64,000 nt of DNA from Glandiceps talaboti (taxonomy: Eukaryota; Hemichordata; Enteropneusta; Spengelidae), in NCBI RefSeq assembly GCF_964340395.1, contig NC_135555.1, forward strand, positions 3,158,501 through 3,222,500, given 5' to 3'. A program made the translations under genes and the position numbers. Numbering within the stretch: position 1 is the first letter of the stretch; each line of letters starts with the position of its first letter. A model generated the notes under the pieces. It ran no database searches. It saw only the letters and a list, made by a program, of their open reading frames with translations, and was not told where the DNA came from. Below are positions 1 to 14,576 of this stretch, piece after piece.

Positions 1-268
1 GATGTTTTCCTCAATATTTGAAAATTCCACCTCTCATATTACATGTAGTGAAACTCTCGAGTTCACATAGCTATTCTTGAATTAATTCTTTTCATTTCAA
101 AATAAATTGATTTTAATTCATAAATGTTAACTGTTGTCTCAAATGTATTATTATTTTAATCATCTGTGATTATCGAGTCTGCAGTGAAAGTTTCAATTGT
201 AACATTTTTGCTGATTTTACGGTTCAAAAATTGGTATTTGATGTATTTGTATTGTTATATTTCCCTAG

Positions 269-3200
269 GTATGTGCTGATCATCTACCACATCCATCACA
301 AGCAGCCAGTCATTACCAAGCTGTGATCAGAGCCCTGGTGGCAGAAGTACAAGAACTCACCACATTCTTAGAGAAGATTTCAACAGGTAGCAAGGTAAGT
401 TTGGATGTCGTGTCATAATTTGTATGACAAACAACTCTTTCCAGCATCTATGAGACCATTCTCTCCAAAGTCTATGAGACCACTGAGACTCTACAACATC
501 TATGAGACTACTCTCTCCGACGTCTATAGACAGAAAGAATATACTCTGCAGAATACATCGTTGTTGGTATTTCTGTAACGAGTGATTAAGGAGTGCGTAC
601 AGTGGTGAATCTTTTGGTGTAAAAGGTATGTAGTCTTATAGTGAAAAGAATACATGCCTGTTAGACTCTTACTAAGACTTGTGGGATCTGAACTCAAGGT
701 TTCGACCAAAAGATGAGGATGAGCACCTCTGGTGCAAACCCTCAACACTATCTTAGGTGCTATGTGACATGTAGTTGCTTTTAAAGTTAGCAGAGTTGGC
801 TTAGTCTAGCAGTTAGACTAACGTGGATATGGTGACAAAAATGCTCAAAATTAGTTCTTGACCTTATCTCAGAAAATGGAACTTTAACATTATGTTCATT
901 TTAACAGATTATATGTACAATGTTTATACTGTGAATTGTGGATTGGTTGATGGGGCTAAGCTTTGGGAAATGACTTTTTGTTGTTGGGATTCCTAAGGTC
1001 AAAGCATTGCATACACAACATGACTCAATCATAAATACTTTATATTCACAGTGTATAAATTTATTGATTATACAATCACACATTCTCAACACTTTTATTT
1101 TGTTGCATAGAATTTACAGAGGCTGGCAACAGATAAACTTGAAGATGAAGAAGTTGATGGATCTACTACAGATTTACAGGAACTTGGCATCCATGAATGG
1201 GTAGGTACAATTTATAAATACTGAATTGTTAGCTTGTCAGTGGCTATATGTTTTAACTTAATTACTTTTTAATATCAGGTATGCAATGAAAGTCATCTGA
1301 GTACCAACATGATATGTTTGCTGTAAAGCAAAGAAGATCATCGGATTAAGTTTAACTTTGCTGAACAAGTATTTTACAGTAGTTTCTTTCTGTATCATCC
1401 CAGAATGTTATCTGCAAATCTTGACAGTTGATAATGGAAGGTTTAATGTAAATGTGATTTGAGTAATCTATACATATTAGTATCAACCAAGTAGTACCAA
1501 TAATAGGGAACTTGCAATCCAGACTGAGCATGCTCAGATGCAAAGGACTATGGGATTATCTGTGGTTATCATAATACGTAATCTGGAGCTACTGATAAAA
1601 TAAACCTCCCACAAATATCAGGGTCACTATGAATTGATCATTTGTAGTTATAAACAATGTATCAACATTGTTTACAATACTAATTGATTAGTATTTATTA
1701 TCACTTTTCCCATGATGCAACATTCAACATGGCAGGTTTGCAAGTTCCCTATTCCAATATCTCTTTGTTCAGCCAAGGAAAATTTGAGTGACTAAAGGAG
1801 TGATATCACTTTGAATTGAAAACAAGAAGTGACAAAAGCCTTAGGTCACAAATATTTTCTGGCCAAATGAAGAAAAATCTAAGAGAATAATATATTTTTA
1901 GATTATATTTTGTATAATCATACCTGCATATGCTTAAATTTATGAAAGATCAGAAAGATAAATGAAGGGTCTGATTTTTAAACTCATATTTAGAACACAG
2001 TAAGACGAATTAGATTGATGAGCATTGTTATGACACAGAATGACCAGGGTATAAAAAATCTAACTTTTATGTTCGAACACATTCAACTTGGCTTGTGTGT
2101 GTTATAATACTTCTGACACCTCCATTTTCTGTATACATGTACTGTTAAATATTTTGGTTCTAATTGTTTGTTTCTGTTTGTATACAGGCAAGGCTATGGA
2201 TGCAAGTTATCAAGTCATTACGTCAAGGTGTACAACTCAAAAAAATTGGTGCTGTCAGACATGCCCCTATTGAATATGAACTAACACCCTATGAAATGGT
2301 CCTAGATGATATTAGATCTAGACGATATGTCCTCAAACAGGTTATGGTAAGTCAAATCTAATATCCTTTGTATTAACTTATCAAGTGTTGTGATCATTCC
2401 ATTAATCTTCTACTACACTGACCAAGCTGAACCCAACAATTGATAAATAACAAACATGATGCAACTTCTTGTTTGGGTATTCATTGTTGACAAATTTTCT
2501 TTTTTGAGACTTTAATATACTGTTATGATGAAAATGGAAATGGTAATACTAATGGCGGAAACCAGTAACATTGATTTGTTGCTCTTGAATTTAAATTACA
2601 ATGGCAGAAGAGAAAATACCTTAGTTTGTATATTAAATGTAAAGTGTGTGTCTATATTATTGATAGTATGGATAAGTTTGTGTTTGTGTTCAGGTTGATG
2701 GAGATATACCACACAGAGTAAAGAAGGAAGCACATGACATCATACTGGACTTCATCAGATCAAGACCTCCTCTTAAACCTGTAAGTTCCGCTGTTGTCAA
2801 GTTTACATACAATAGAACGAAGGAAATAACATTTGTGGCTTGGATATGTGGCACCATGGTAACAGAAATGGGGGACTTCTGGTGAAATGTACAGTTAGTT
2901 ATCAACACAAATATTCATTAGCTTGGTAGATTAAATGAATTTAAACTAAGTAAAGAGAATTGAGTGTTGCCGCAGTTGGTCTGTTGTTGATGACTCTCAA
3001 CTAATGACTAATTCTGCAGTTATGCAGTTAGGGAAGTCCACTGAAAGTGAAAGAAGTCAGGTAGATTTTGCTGTCTTGCTACTCTTAGAAGAATTCATGG
3101 ATATTGCTGTAAAATGTTGCTTTTACAGCAGGAATAGATCGGAATAGATCAGAATAGACAAGGCATTGTGGCATAGTTGTGTTTTATATATGTAATGCAA

Positions 3201-6200
3201 TGAATTAGCTAGCATCCATGACATTCATTCTGTTCTCTGTGTATCAGGTGGCTGATAGGAAGGTTGCACCAATGACTCCCAAGAGGCAAAGTACCTTTGA
3301 AAGGATGCTTGACGAGATCAAATCAGTACCAAGGTTAAAACCTGCACCAAGGGCACCAGGTACACCAATTTTGATTGGCTGTTTCTATTTTTTACTATGA
3401 CTCCCATGCAAACTTCAGATTGTTCTGTAACAACTAAATAAAAGATACTTCTATGGTAACCCATTTATAACTTTAATGAACACCATGGAAAACTCATTTG
3501 ATTTCTATGGTATCACATAAAATTAGGAATCAATCTTACTACTCAAGATCATTAAATGTGAATTTCAGAAGAAAAAAAATCAACTGCTGTGCTGTTATTT
3601 TTCAGAGAGTAAACCCAACCTGTGTGTTGAAAGTTGTACAACACAAGACCCATCTAAATCTCCATCAGTGAAAAAGAAAATAACCATTGCAGATCTCAAC
3701 ATTCTGGATTGGGATGAACTTGTAAGTTACTTACTTTTGTTTACATGTAATATATATGAATGTACTTTTGTGTATACTTCTACAAACAAATTTGAAAATT
3801 ATGATGAATTCAAAATTGTAGTGTCCTGGACAGTTTCTCAAATTGGTCATTATAATGTAAATACAAAGTAATGACAAAGATTGAAAATTATCAATTAATG
3901 TACAAAAACTAGAGTAGTCAAATTGTGTAAGTACTGTCAAACAGTTTCAAAATATGTAAAGGAGACAATTTAATATTAAATTAGGGACAATAATTGATAT
4001 TTGAAAGCAGCATATGAAAGATGCTAATAGTAGCAATATCTATAAAATAGTCATTATCGTTTGTCACTTATATTTCTCACAATTTTTATGAAAACTTTGA
4101 ATTATAGGACAGTGATGAAGATGAAGATGAAGAACCACAAGTGACAGAGAAAGATAATAATGTTACAGAGAGAGACCAAGGCCATGAGGAGATACACATA
4201 CATGGTACAATAGACACAGACCATGTATACCAAGATATTACATGTGTTACACCAACTAAATCATTCTGTAAAGGTTCGTGTGTCCTAGCTGTCTTTTTTA
4301 ACAGAGATTGATAAAAGTGGAGTTTTCTATCAAAGTTGTAGTTATTTTTTGCCATGACACCTATGTGATGCCTGAAAATGTCTTTCCAACAGGAAGGAAT
4401 CAACAGCAGGGAGATGTAACATTTCAAATTTTTTAACTGTATGTTAAGAGTAATGATATAATTTGGTTTGTCATCCTGCACTGCAGCTTCTCAGCATGAC
4501 AGATGGGCTTAGCCATTGGCAGTAGCCCTTGACAAGTACAGCATATTGGGGCTACTGTAATAGGCACTGTCTGTCTCTGTCTGTCTGTCTGTCTGCCTGT
4601 CTGTCTGTTCCTCTGGCTAGTTGGCTTTCTAGCCTTCTGTGTCTGTTAAATTTATATAATAGTTTGTTATCATGGTGCTTTACTGTCATAATGAAATTAG
4701 TTTTTGAGGATTTCTAATAAGTGAAATTATTTTTTGTCAACAGCCAACTTTGATAGTTCTCCATTGGAAGGGCCAATAGTTGGAACACCGAGAAGGAACA
4801 CTATCTCTGTATGTGAAACTAAACATAGCATGGTCAGTACGAATTGTCTACCTTCAACAACTACATCATACAGATGTAGAACCAATCACGGCAGGTGTCT
4901 TTATCCGCTTACGGAAGATGAAGTTAATGTACAAAACCATCAACGTGTGGTAAAATTAGTTTTCTTTTGGTTTTGCATGGTTTTTTGCAAACTATAACAA
5001 AATCCACCATGCATGCTTGTTTTCGTTGAAAATGAGTGCACACTCTTAAAAATGAAGAACCCGCCTTTACTTACTTTTTTACTCAGTCCCACTATGATGC
5101 ATGGGGAAGGATCAGTCCATTTTTAGACAAATGGAGTGAAACACATTAAGCATGCTGAAACACTAAACAAATTAACTTCAGCTTCACATGGTGGACCTGT
5201 AGAGATGCCTGCCTTTGGCTAATGTGGTATTGATTTGAAATACTGCCCTCTATCAGCAAGTACTGGTAATGTTTGCTGTTAGTTTGATTTTAACCTACAG
5301 AGGGGGCTGTTTCCAATCCTCTGCACTTACATATGTATGCATCTGAATAATGCAATGTAAACTAAACTGCCCTGAGCAAATGTTATTCTTTAGATAGTCA
5401 GTTTGTGTATGCAGCTTCATTATGAGTGATGTGATAACAGTTGAAATATTGTTGAATAAATTGTTCTGTAAAAAGATTTAATAGTATTACAAAATCATAT
5501 GTACTCAATAGACAGTATCATTATGATAGTATCTTACCAATGTAATACAGGATTTCATATATTTTGCATTAATATGGACTCCCAGAGTGGTTTTACAAAA
5601 ATAAAATCATCTAGTGTGTGTGGAAATCATTGTCTAGTTTTATGAGTCACATATCCCTGGTTGAAATCCATCCTCTCTATAAGCTATGCTGTGCGGGGAA
5701 AATCAGAAGCATGCAGTCTTGGTTCAAAAATTTGAAGTAACTGCAAATGAAATGCCATAAACTGCACCCATTCAACATTCCAATAAGAATGTCTTTGATA
5801 CTTTTTACCATGGTTACACACCAATAGTCTGTTCTATATTTATCAAATCCTGTCACAAGTATGTATTCATAATTTCTAGTACTTATTTGATTATTTTTGG
5901 AATTCAGGGAGGATTTGGAGACCCAGTAGAATACCTCTCATTAACAGTGGATGAAGTTAAACATATTAGAAGTGTTCTGTGCAAAGCAGAGTTGGAAAAC
6001 TTACAGAGTAACAAAAGAATTTACTTAGATGTCCTAAATGGAAAGGTAAGTAAATGGTAGTGTAACAAAAAATTTTATTTGTGTGTCCTTGAGTGAAATG
6101 ACATTATTTGGAAAACTTACAAAGTAACAGAAAAATTTACCTGGATGTCCTGAACAGAAAGTAAGTATATGGAGTAACAGGATATTTTATCTGTGTGTCC

Positions 6201-7622
6201 TCAATGAATAAATAAATGTAAATTATATAAGGTAACTTAAGATTTACTTGGTATGTCAATAATAGAATAGTACTCAGTGACAGGTGAATTCATAAAAAAT
6301 TTGTACTTATTTTTTCTTCATGAAAATTATTCATACAAGTTGCTTTTCTTACAGGTCTGTTTCAACTGCAAGAAAAGATTTGCTTTATTTAACAGAAAGT
6401 ACAAATGTAAACTTTGCAAAAGGTAAGTCATTGAGTTCAAAGGTCATTTAGGTCAAAGGTTACAAACTGGCTAGGCCATTGTGTTCAAACATTTAATGTG
6501 AAAAAACCAGGAGACAAGAATCTTTAATCATTAAATAACAAGCATATACCAATAGCATTATTTACTAGTATAACAGTAGTCCAGACCTACAAATGGACAC
6601 TTGCAGATTTGTTCTTCATACAGAAAATTCCAAAAAAAGATTTTCTGTAACATTTCCTTAAATATTGTTTTATTTGATTTGGAAATTTTTATCTCTTGTT
6701 ATTGTATTTTACATGCTATTAAATCTGTGCAAACATGTCTCAACACAGCCAACTAAAATGTTATTTTACTGAATGTAAAACACCCTAAATAGTCAAAAGA
6801 ATACTTTTTGTATAGTTATTTCTGGATTTTGCCTTCCATTGATATGAAAATAGATGTAAAGAAAAGCTTCACTTTTTTATCCTTCAGGATTGTGTGCTTA
6901 CGGTGTTGTCGTAGAATGAAAATTCCATCCGAACACTTCCTTCACATACCAGTACATGCACTTTCACCAAGTAGCTCTCCCACTAAATGTCCTCGAGCTC
7001 GTTCTAGCTTTGACTTTGATTTCGACCTCGAAGAACAGGGCCTCAGAAGGTGAGAATTAGCAAAAACTATTGTCTGTGAAATTTTATGTACAATATTGTG
7101 TAGTAAAAAAGTCCATGTAACCCCATAAAGTAATGAAAGCATTGGTGGTTTAAAAGGGGTGAAGGAGGACAAATATTTGAAAAGAGGAGAGCCCCACACC
7201 CTTCAAATTTGGTAACGTCAGTGCCACATGTTAATTTATTTATAAAACAATTGTTTCTTCAAAAGGTTAAGGCTCAACTCATCAGTTTAATCAATGTTAA
7301 AAGTATGGGAATGAAAGTGACAAAAAAAATCATAAATATTGACTTGACAAACTTTTGACCTTTGTCTTCAGGTCAGCAAGATGTGCCCTAATGTGTAATT
7401 CTTGGCTTAAGTTCACTTCTTTTAATTGTGTTTTTATTTTGCAGTGAATCAGCACCAGCAACTCCTTCCTGTTCACCAACCATGGGTCGGAGGTCAATCT
7501 GGGGTCGTAGTAAGAGCAGTGCTATGAAGGATGTGTGTACAGAATGTAAAACTTTCATGGTTGAAGTTCTGCGGACTAACAGACATGCGACACCCAGGAG
7601 ATTTGGCCAACAACTTAAATGA
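269..7622 (+). CDS. SPIRE: Spire-family actin nucleator, C-terminal part (partial gene)
   Basis: Coding exons, all with GT/AG borders and matching phases: 269-394, 1111-1200, 2188-2346, 2694-2780, 3248-3359, 3606-3721, 4108-4273, 4744-4949, 5908-6045, 6355-6422, 6888-7049, 7445-7622. Together they give 535 residues and a stop. Spire proteins nucleate actin through tandem WH2 motifs, recruit formins through a KIND domain and bind vesicle membranes through a FYVE-like zinc finger. Visible here: the end of KIND (about residues 1-90; [12 protein letters not shown]), three WH2-like motifs ([13 protein letters not shown] near 106, [14 protein letters not shown] near 134, [14 protein letters not shown] near 170), a serine/acid-rich linker, the Spir-box ([21 protein letters not shown], about 362), and cysteine pairs at 402/405, 418/421, 426/429 and 508/511. 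The long gap before the last pair fits the inserted loop of Spire FYVE fingers. The N-terminus lies upstream of the window. Exon chaining is mine; the family call is firm. Confidence 0.95.
1502..1753. mobile_element. MITE with AATAGGGAACTTGCAA terminal inverted repeats, copy A
   Basis: Sixteen-base perfect terminal inverted repeats (AATAGGGAACTTGCAA and its complement) bound 252 bases in a Spire intron. They are flanked by CCAAT at 1497-1501 and 1754-1758, a probable 5-bp target duplication. There is no coding capacity. A related copy lies at 61072-61367 in the opposite orientation. Confidence 0.8.
4560..4612 (+). repeat. (CTGT)n microsatellite
   Basis: Short imperfect tetranucleotide run of CTGT with CTGC variants inside a Spire intron. 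Confidence 0.8.
5993..6215 (+). repeat. Tandem duplication of the 3' half of the Spir-box exon
   Basis: Bases from 5993 (coding [18 protein letters not shown], then the donor and about 60 bases of intron) recur at about 6110-6215 within the following intron. The copy would read [16 protein letters not shown] and keeps a GTAAGT donor. It has no acceptor of its own and one base is lost at the border, so it is probably an inert exon fragment. The period is about 117 bases. Confidence 0.8.
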
Positions 7623-9474
7623 GAGTTACATTTGTAAAATCAGAGAGAAAGAACTCAAAAAGTGTGTGTGCATTTAAAGCACTTTGCACCATGAAAGTGA
7701 GAGACTTCAGAATTTGTTGATAATTTTCACAAAAACTTTGAACCACCCTCTCTCCAAATCACTAAATGGGATTCATTCATTCAAACTTTTAGAGAAGAAA
7801 AATTGAATATGAATTGATATATTTTGATGCAAAATGGCCACCAGAATTTGTTATAAGGGAACATAACTACCATGAGAACACTCCCACCCTCATTCTTGTT
7901 TTACAAAGAACTATGCAGAACCTTCATATTGCAACTTGTTCAAAAGAGAAGACTTTAAAGTGATTTCAGTAGAAAGTATTGTTCTCTAAGATGCATTATT
8001 CCTAAGAAATGTCTAAATCAAAACAGACTGTGATAATTTCTTCTACATAGTAGTCAGAAAACCTATACTTACTACCAATTTGTTCAACCAATAAAGAGAG
8101 ATGATGCCAATTTCATGCTTATTAAAAACTCACTGTTCATGCAAGCTAACATTTGATTGGTCAGTGATGCAGTGAAATATGCAAATTATTCAGTCACCCT
8201 GGTTTTATACGAGTGGAAGCTAACAGTCTGTTTTTGAGTGTAAAATGTAGGATAGTATTCTCCATAAATGTTGATACATGAAAGCAATACTATAACTATA
8301 TGTTATCCCTGGAGTATATTGTGGTCAGGCCGTAGAATTTGAGTTTATCTGTGCTTTAAACTCTTGTAGAACTTATACCAACTTATACAGTCTATTGCAT
8401 GTATAGTATTTTTGAAATATGATTTTGATCATTTCAAATGATCTGTTATCCAATCTTGACATGCATTACTGAATGTCAAATATCTTAACACAGCTATTGT
8501 AGTATGCATTAGAGACAGCCATGAGGCTAGAAATGTTGGAGACAGTGGTCTAGTATATCATATTTATTAATAACATATTAACATTTATGGAGAATCTTAT
8601 GAAGTCCGATTGTACTGCGTACAGCTGGTCTGTATCTAAGTACGTCACATATTTGTATTTTGACAATGATATTTAGGCGTGTTTAATTCTAATTTATGGA
8701 AGCAATTGTAAATACAAAACTTAACACAAAATTTGTTAGCATCAGCAAATCTAGCCATGTACGTTAGCAATAATAATTACCAAATTAGCACAGTACTTTA
8801 AAAATAATATTCTGTAGACACAATGTACATTACCAAACAAGAAGTCTTTGCTTTCAGAGCTAGATCCTAGATGACTATTTTTGTATTCATTTTGGTAGAC
8901 TGCCCTCAGTGGCGGACTTCATTTTGGTAGACTGCCCTCAGTGGTGAACTTTACTGAATTGTTCATATGTTTTATTAACTGCTTGTTATTGTAATCAGGA
9001 TGACATGAAGGTTTCATGTTCATGATAGTCTGTTGCAAAAACCTGAAAAAATTGTATATTGCAGTCATAAACAGATAGTTTCTAAGTTTTCAATAGCCAT
9101 AAATCCCAGATGTGAAATTAACATATTACATGATACAAAGTTAGCCAATGACAGCAGTAGCCAATGAGAATGTAGTCTTCCAACCAAACTCTTACCAAAT
9201 TCTTCAATGTTATTGTATATCTACATTCAGTAAACCATAGTGCTTGATACACAGTCCAATATGTACATGAATTTATACAATTTATTAGTCTAATTATCAT
9301 TAATTAAAGTAATGTTTATTATGTATAGATGAGTGGATGACATGGAATTTTATGATGAATTACTGTTTGTATGTATACACCATAGCTATGTAGACACGTA
9401 GTACATCATGTTGTCACAGACCTATGTTACGTGACAGGGCTGAAGATACAGTGAAAAGACTGACATAACATTTG
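7623..9474 (+). other. Probable 3' UTR of Spire
   Basis: No open frame with coding character follows the Spire stop at 7620-7622. AATAAA occurs at about 8090, with further candidates at about 10268 and 11272, so the transcript end cannot be fixed. A 31-bp tandem duplicate (CATTTTGGTAGACTGCCCTC...) occupies 8889-8950. Confidence 0.5.
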
Positions 9475-9483
9475 TCAAGGAGG

Positions 9484-9565
9484 TAGTCTTGGTTACCCAG
9501 ACTCTCGCAGCTGGGGGCTCTGCCTACGAGACCACCCCAAGTGAGAATCTGGGTAACAGAGACTA
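9484..9565. mobile_element. 82-bp foldback element with 9-bp target duplication
   Basis: The left end TAGTCTTGGTTACCCAGA pairs with the right end TCTGGGTAACAGAGACTA. Flanks are TCAAGGAGG (9475-9483) and TCAAGGAAG (9566-9574), 8 of 9 identical. The 9-bp duplication is typical of Mutator-like elements. The ends resemble those of the elements at 14394 and 19053. Confidence 0.7.
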
Positions 9566-9574
9566 TCAAGGAAG

Positions 9575-12500
9575 CAATCATTGAAGGATCTATTTACACA
9601 TGGGAATGGGTACATTTTACACCTGGGAAGAGTCTACATACACACACACACTCAATAAGCATCAGTGTACACTTGACAATGAGATGTACATTAGTTAAGA
9701 AAAACCTGAACAGTTCAGTGTACCTCTTGTAAATGGAGATGACAACGTATTAGCATACACCATCTGTCGTGGGGTAATATGCAAATAAGCTAACTACTAC
9801 ATTCATTAAGACGAGCACAGAAATTCTGAGCCAATCAACATAACCAAACTTTTGACCATAAACCAATAAATATGAGTCTAGTAACCTCAAAGTAATATTG
9901 AATCCTTTGAAGGGCGGCCCTTTTTCATTGCTATATTTCTCATCACTACATCATAAATATTGAATATGCTACCAGTATGTCGGTCAGTCAGTTGAAAAAG
10001 GAAGAAAGAAAGTTTATGTTATGTTTTCAATTCATAATTGTACATTTAAATGACAATTAAAGTCAGAAGTTATGAACCATTTTTATTTATGAACATGAGA
10101 GTCTCAAAATTTCAGCGATAAATGACAATTTTCACCCAGAAATGCACTTTTGTTTTCACAATCTTGCCGTCGCTGATATAATTTTTTTCAGGACCGGCCG
10201 TCGGTCTAGTAAGGGCATCCGTTCTTTGCATTATTTTTGAGTCAGTTAGGTGATGAGAGACATAGAAATAAAAAGTGTCACCTTGATACACAGATATGTA
10301 TTGTTTTACACGATATTATGGTGCTCTTTCATGTGTAGTTCAATTTTAATGTCAATGTTTACTTCTCATAATAGTTACGATGTGCTTCCAATATTTCAGT
10401 AGTTTACAGTGTCACTTTCAACATAACAATGCTCCATGTGTTTAATTTTTTTGAGTGTAGTTGTTTATTTATGTGTTTTTAAGTGTTTGCAAGTTTGTTT
10501 GAATTCCACACATAGTAAAGTGCTTTCAAACAAGCCAGAGCACATTTCTAATGATGCTACAAAATTTGGCCGTGAAGAGGCAAGTGTTTTACGACAATGT
10601 ATAAAGTATAGACTAAAAGATCTGTTGTTGTTTCTGTTTATGTAATCACAAGTGTTCAGCAAGTGACTATATATTAAAGCACAAAAAGATGACCTTTCAG
10701 TCTATAGGGTGATGCAAAAGAGCAATAATTCAAGAACATTGGCTCTTCCCGATTAGTGCGCCCTCTACACCAAAGAAAATGATACTTTTGTTTTTTTAGC
10801 TGACATCCCTGATTTGTGTGCTGTTTATTTCAGAACTTGTGGTTGCTATTGTGTGCTTGTTTTGAAAAGTTGACTGCATTTATCTGGAGGACCATTTGTG
10901 TGATAATGTTAATTTAGATAGAAATGTTTGACTTATTGTCACATGTAACCTTATTTCTGTTTCAGTCACATCACAATGCCGAAAAAGTCATAATTCTTTT
11001 TACATTGCGGACTGTATTTTGAAATGTTACCAAAACTTTCCGTTTTCACAGCATTCGCTTGTTGTTAGCAGTAAAGTGTCACCACCACAAGAGATGTAAG
11101 AGAATTTATTTGAAATGTAATGCTTAATTTGTTGTGTCTCTAGAATGAGAGGCATACCCTAGAAACATAGTCTACCTATATTTTGCTTGCTAGAGTTGCA
11201 TGTAAAAATAATCTATTTCACATAACTTTGCAAGTTTACTTTGAATGGAGACCATATAAGCTTGACAGAATAAAATATGAAAAGGATAAAAAATGAATAA
11301 AAAAAATTATTTTATTGAAGTCAGTTGAATGTATGTTACGTAAGTATCGTAATTTTATGCATTCACAGATACAAAACAATACACATAATTTCTTATATTA
11401 AGTTTGGAGTGTTTTGTTATATTTGTACGTTTTGTTTTTGTTAACATTAAATCGTTGTTTCTGCTGCCATTTTATTTTTCGTTTAAAGTCTGTATATATG
11501 TATTGATATTTTGTTTTGTAAAGCGTTTTTTTATGTTCTTACCTAAATACTTTGAAATTTATTTTAAATAATGTATTTTAGGGTATTGGTGTATATATAT
11601 ATATATTAAAATCATAATTATCTGCACAAAGGTGTGATTCTTTTTATCAAAAGCCCCATGACACAAAGTATGCCCTCTATACTACTTTTGTACACATCCT
11701 TTGTTTTTAATTATCTGTTGCACTTTCTGGGGGGTCTATCACCCACTCTGGGAATAACTTCATCACCCATGTTTTTCTTCAAACAGAGTCAGTTATTGAC
11801 TGAAAAATTGCCCATTTTTCAGCCAAAACACATTTTGTACCTTTATATTAGGTTGGCATTCATTCACATATGCTGTATACAAGTTTGGGACATTGACTTT
11901 CATGGGATCTAGTGTTTGAAGTACAAATGCCGAGATCTGGTGATTATTTGTTTTACCAGACCTGCTTGCTCACATAAAAGGAAAATGGTTTTGAAATTTT
12001 GGCATCTATCAATTCATATTTCGGTGAGTGATCCTAACATTGATTCTAGTGATGTCTTTATAGAAATATAGAGAGAATAGGGGACTGAAAGGCTAGGGGG
12101 GGGGGGGGGGTACTAAGAAGACAATACTAAATCAATCTCATTCATTGGTATTTCATTGTAGTTTATTTTATGAAGCAATAGAAAGCACACAGATGACAGA
12201 ATACTACTGGTAGTCTACCCTAGCTACAGTGATTTCAGTATGCCGTCCCTAAAATGTATGATTTCCTTATAACATCAATGTCTTTCTAAGTCTAGAAACT
12301 ATACAGTGGGCTCGTTTTCTGCAACCTCTATCTCCACCATACATTAATTTAATGCACAATTTCTCCAGATGTTAAGAAACTAGTACTGTGATATCATGAT
12401 TGCTATGGACCCACCACCCCAATCCCCAATCTAAATCTGGTAAGATGTTTTACTTCTGTACTGTGTGATCCTTTTAATTACAAAATGCCAAGCAAAATAG

Positions 12501-14384
12501 AAGGGATATACACTGTCGGTAGATAAGACATTTAGTTATAAGGAACACATACATTCTTTGCCTTATTAGAGAAAATTACAACTTTGACATTTCAATTCAA
12601 GTTTCTAAGTGTTCACATACATCTTCATACAGACTTCATATGAATCACCTCAGAAAACCATTAAATGATAAAATTAAAAACATGATTTACTTTACAAGAT
12701 TTACAGTCATGATTAACTGATTCCTTTCTACAAATATGTTGCACATTGACTTCGTACTTTACCTATAAACAAAAACAACAATGTAGGACACTTCAAATTG
12801 TTTTGTCAACATCACACAAGTGTATTCATCATTAAATTCCACGAGAAGGGTGCAACTTTTGTGGCCTGCATAAAGTTTTGTGCCATTTATTTAAAATAAG
12901 TAGTTTGTCATATCCTGGTAAAAATCATCAATCCGGACATGTACATATAGTGGAAAAGATAGAGAGGACAGGGAAAGGAACGAAAAGAGGACAGTAAAGA
13001 ACTAGAACAGAATTCTCTCACAAGAAAGACAAAAGAATGTGAGAACTAAACAAAAGATAAACTATAATGTACAAAAAAAAGATTTTGAAGTTTTACCAGC
13101 ATGTGTAGTATGTTGTAGGGGGCAATTATAAGCAATCATTTCTTGCATACAAATGCTTTACCAAGCTTTCCCACCATCATATTAGTATAAGTGAATTGTT
13201 TAAAGAACCATTCAAATTGTCCAACTCTTTGTTAACCTGGTTACAAAAACGTTGGTAAAACATCTGTATGTCCATTATGTCATATGAAATTAGGTGGGCA
13301 TACACGTCATAAGAAGTCAACATCTAAAGTGCTACAGATATACATTTGCGCATGAAACATACTAGTAGTTGATGGACTTAAGAATTGAAAATACATGGTG
13401 TCAGTGGTGGAACCATGCAACCAAATACACTGTATATAAGTCATATGTTTGATCTGAAGAATTACGAGTCTAAACAGACCACTATGGCCACCACATATAA
13501 TATATTTTAATGTTTAGTAGATGAATATGAGGCAGTTTATCATTTAGATTAAACTTTACACTGCTTAGAATAAATCCAAGCCTTCAACCTGAGTTCCCAG
13601 GTCTGTGAAATCAAGTTATTTACATATGCATGATTTCAAAATATTATCCAAGACAGGTGGTAAATTTTGAAATTCTATCCATTTCACGAACATCCGTACA
13701 GGACGTGTTGTCCAAACCTTGGTAAACAGGATCACATACTTTCCCAGGTGGACTGGGGTCTTTGAGATTTACAGACAGTTGTCTGAGAGTACTTGGCGGT
13801 TTGAAATGAAGCTGGATCCATAGGATCTATGCATGCTGGAGGTTTTCAGAATAATTAGTACTAATATAGTGTGTAATTATGCGTGTGCCTTCACTATTTG
13901 TGCTGGTTGTAGTGGCATCGATCTTCTCTTTAGTGGCATATTTTACAGCCCGTGATGGATAACCACAGCAGTGAAGAGCCACGTTTACGAATTCTCTCTG
14001 ATATCCTCTGGGTCTGTAACTATGCTATCAGCCGTATGATGTAAAGTTGTTACCACACCTAGCTTCTGATCAAGAGGGTGATTAGATGCTAATTCAAATA
14101 CTGATCTGTTGGGATACTTTTGCGGTAAACCTGGGTTTTGATTTGTCCGTCTTCTTTCCTGATGGCGAGTGTCTGTCCAAAAATGGTAAAACAGAGACTG
14201 GGACTATTCATTTTACCACCTGTCTGGAACAATATTTTGAAATCAGGCAGGTATGTATAAACATCCTGACTTCACATACGAAGACCAGCTGGGGCCTCAG
14301 CTTGTAAACTAAAATTGTCCAAACATTTTAATGCTGTAAAAAGTTTTTTAAATAGTTTATTATTTGAAATCAGTGATATTTTTT
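9575..14384. other. Intergenic region without recognised gene
   Basis: AT-rich DNA between the end of Spire and the convergent gene on the - strand. Contents seen: candidate polyadenylation hexamers, a (TA)n run near 11593, and a G run at about 12098-12111. Short open frames here match no family I recognise and lack consistent splice borders. Confidence 0.5.
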
Positions 14385-14393
14385 TCTGCTACT

Positions 14394-14576
14394 TAGACTG
14401 TTGACAGTCGTCGCCACGCTCCGATCCGTCGCAACACTACTATAATCGCATACTGATATCGAGGGCTGATATCAGTATGCGATTATAGTAGTATTGCACT
14501 GAATCAGAGCGCTGCAACGACTTAAGTTTAGATAAAACGTAGGGGAAAAAAGGCACAAGCGACTGTCGACAGTCTA
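14394..14576. mobile_element. 183-bp foldback MITE with exact 9-bp target duplication
   Basis: Ends are TAGACTGTTGACAGTCG (left) and CGACTGTCGACAGTCTA (right), 16 of 17 complementary. The direct flanks are TCTGCTACT at 14385-14393 and 14577-14585. The interior is a near-complete palindrome with a perfect 25-bp stem (14436-14460 against 14468-14492) and a 7-base loop. The 9-bp duplication and long inverted repeats point to a non-autonomous Mutator-like element. Confidence 0.9.
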
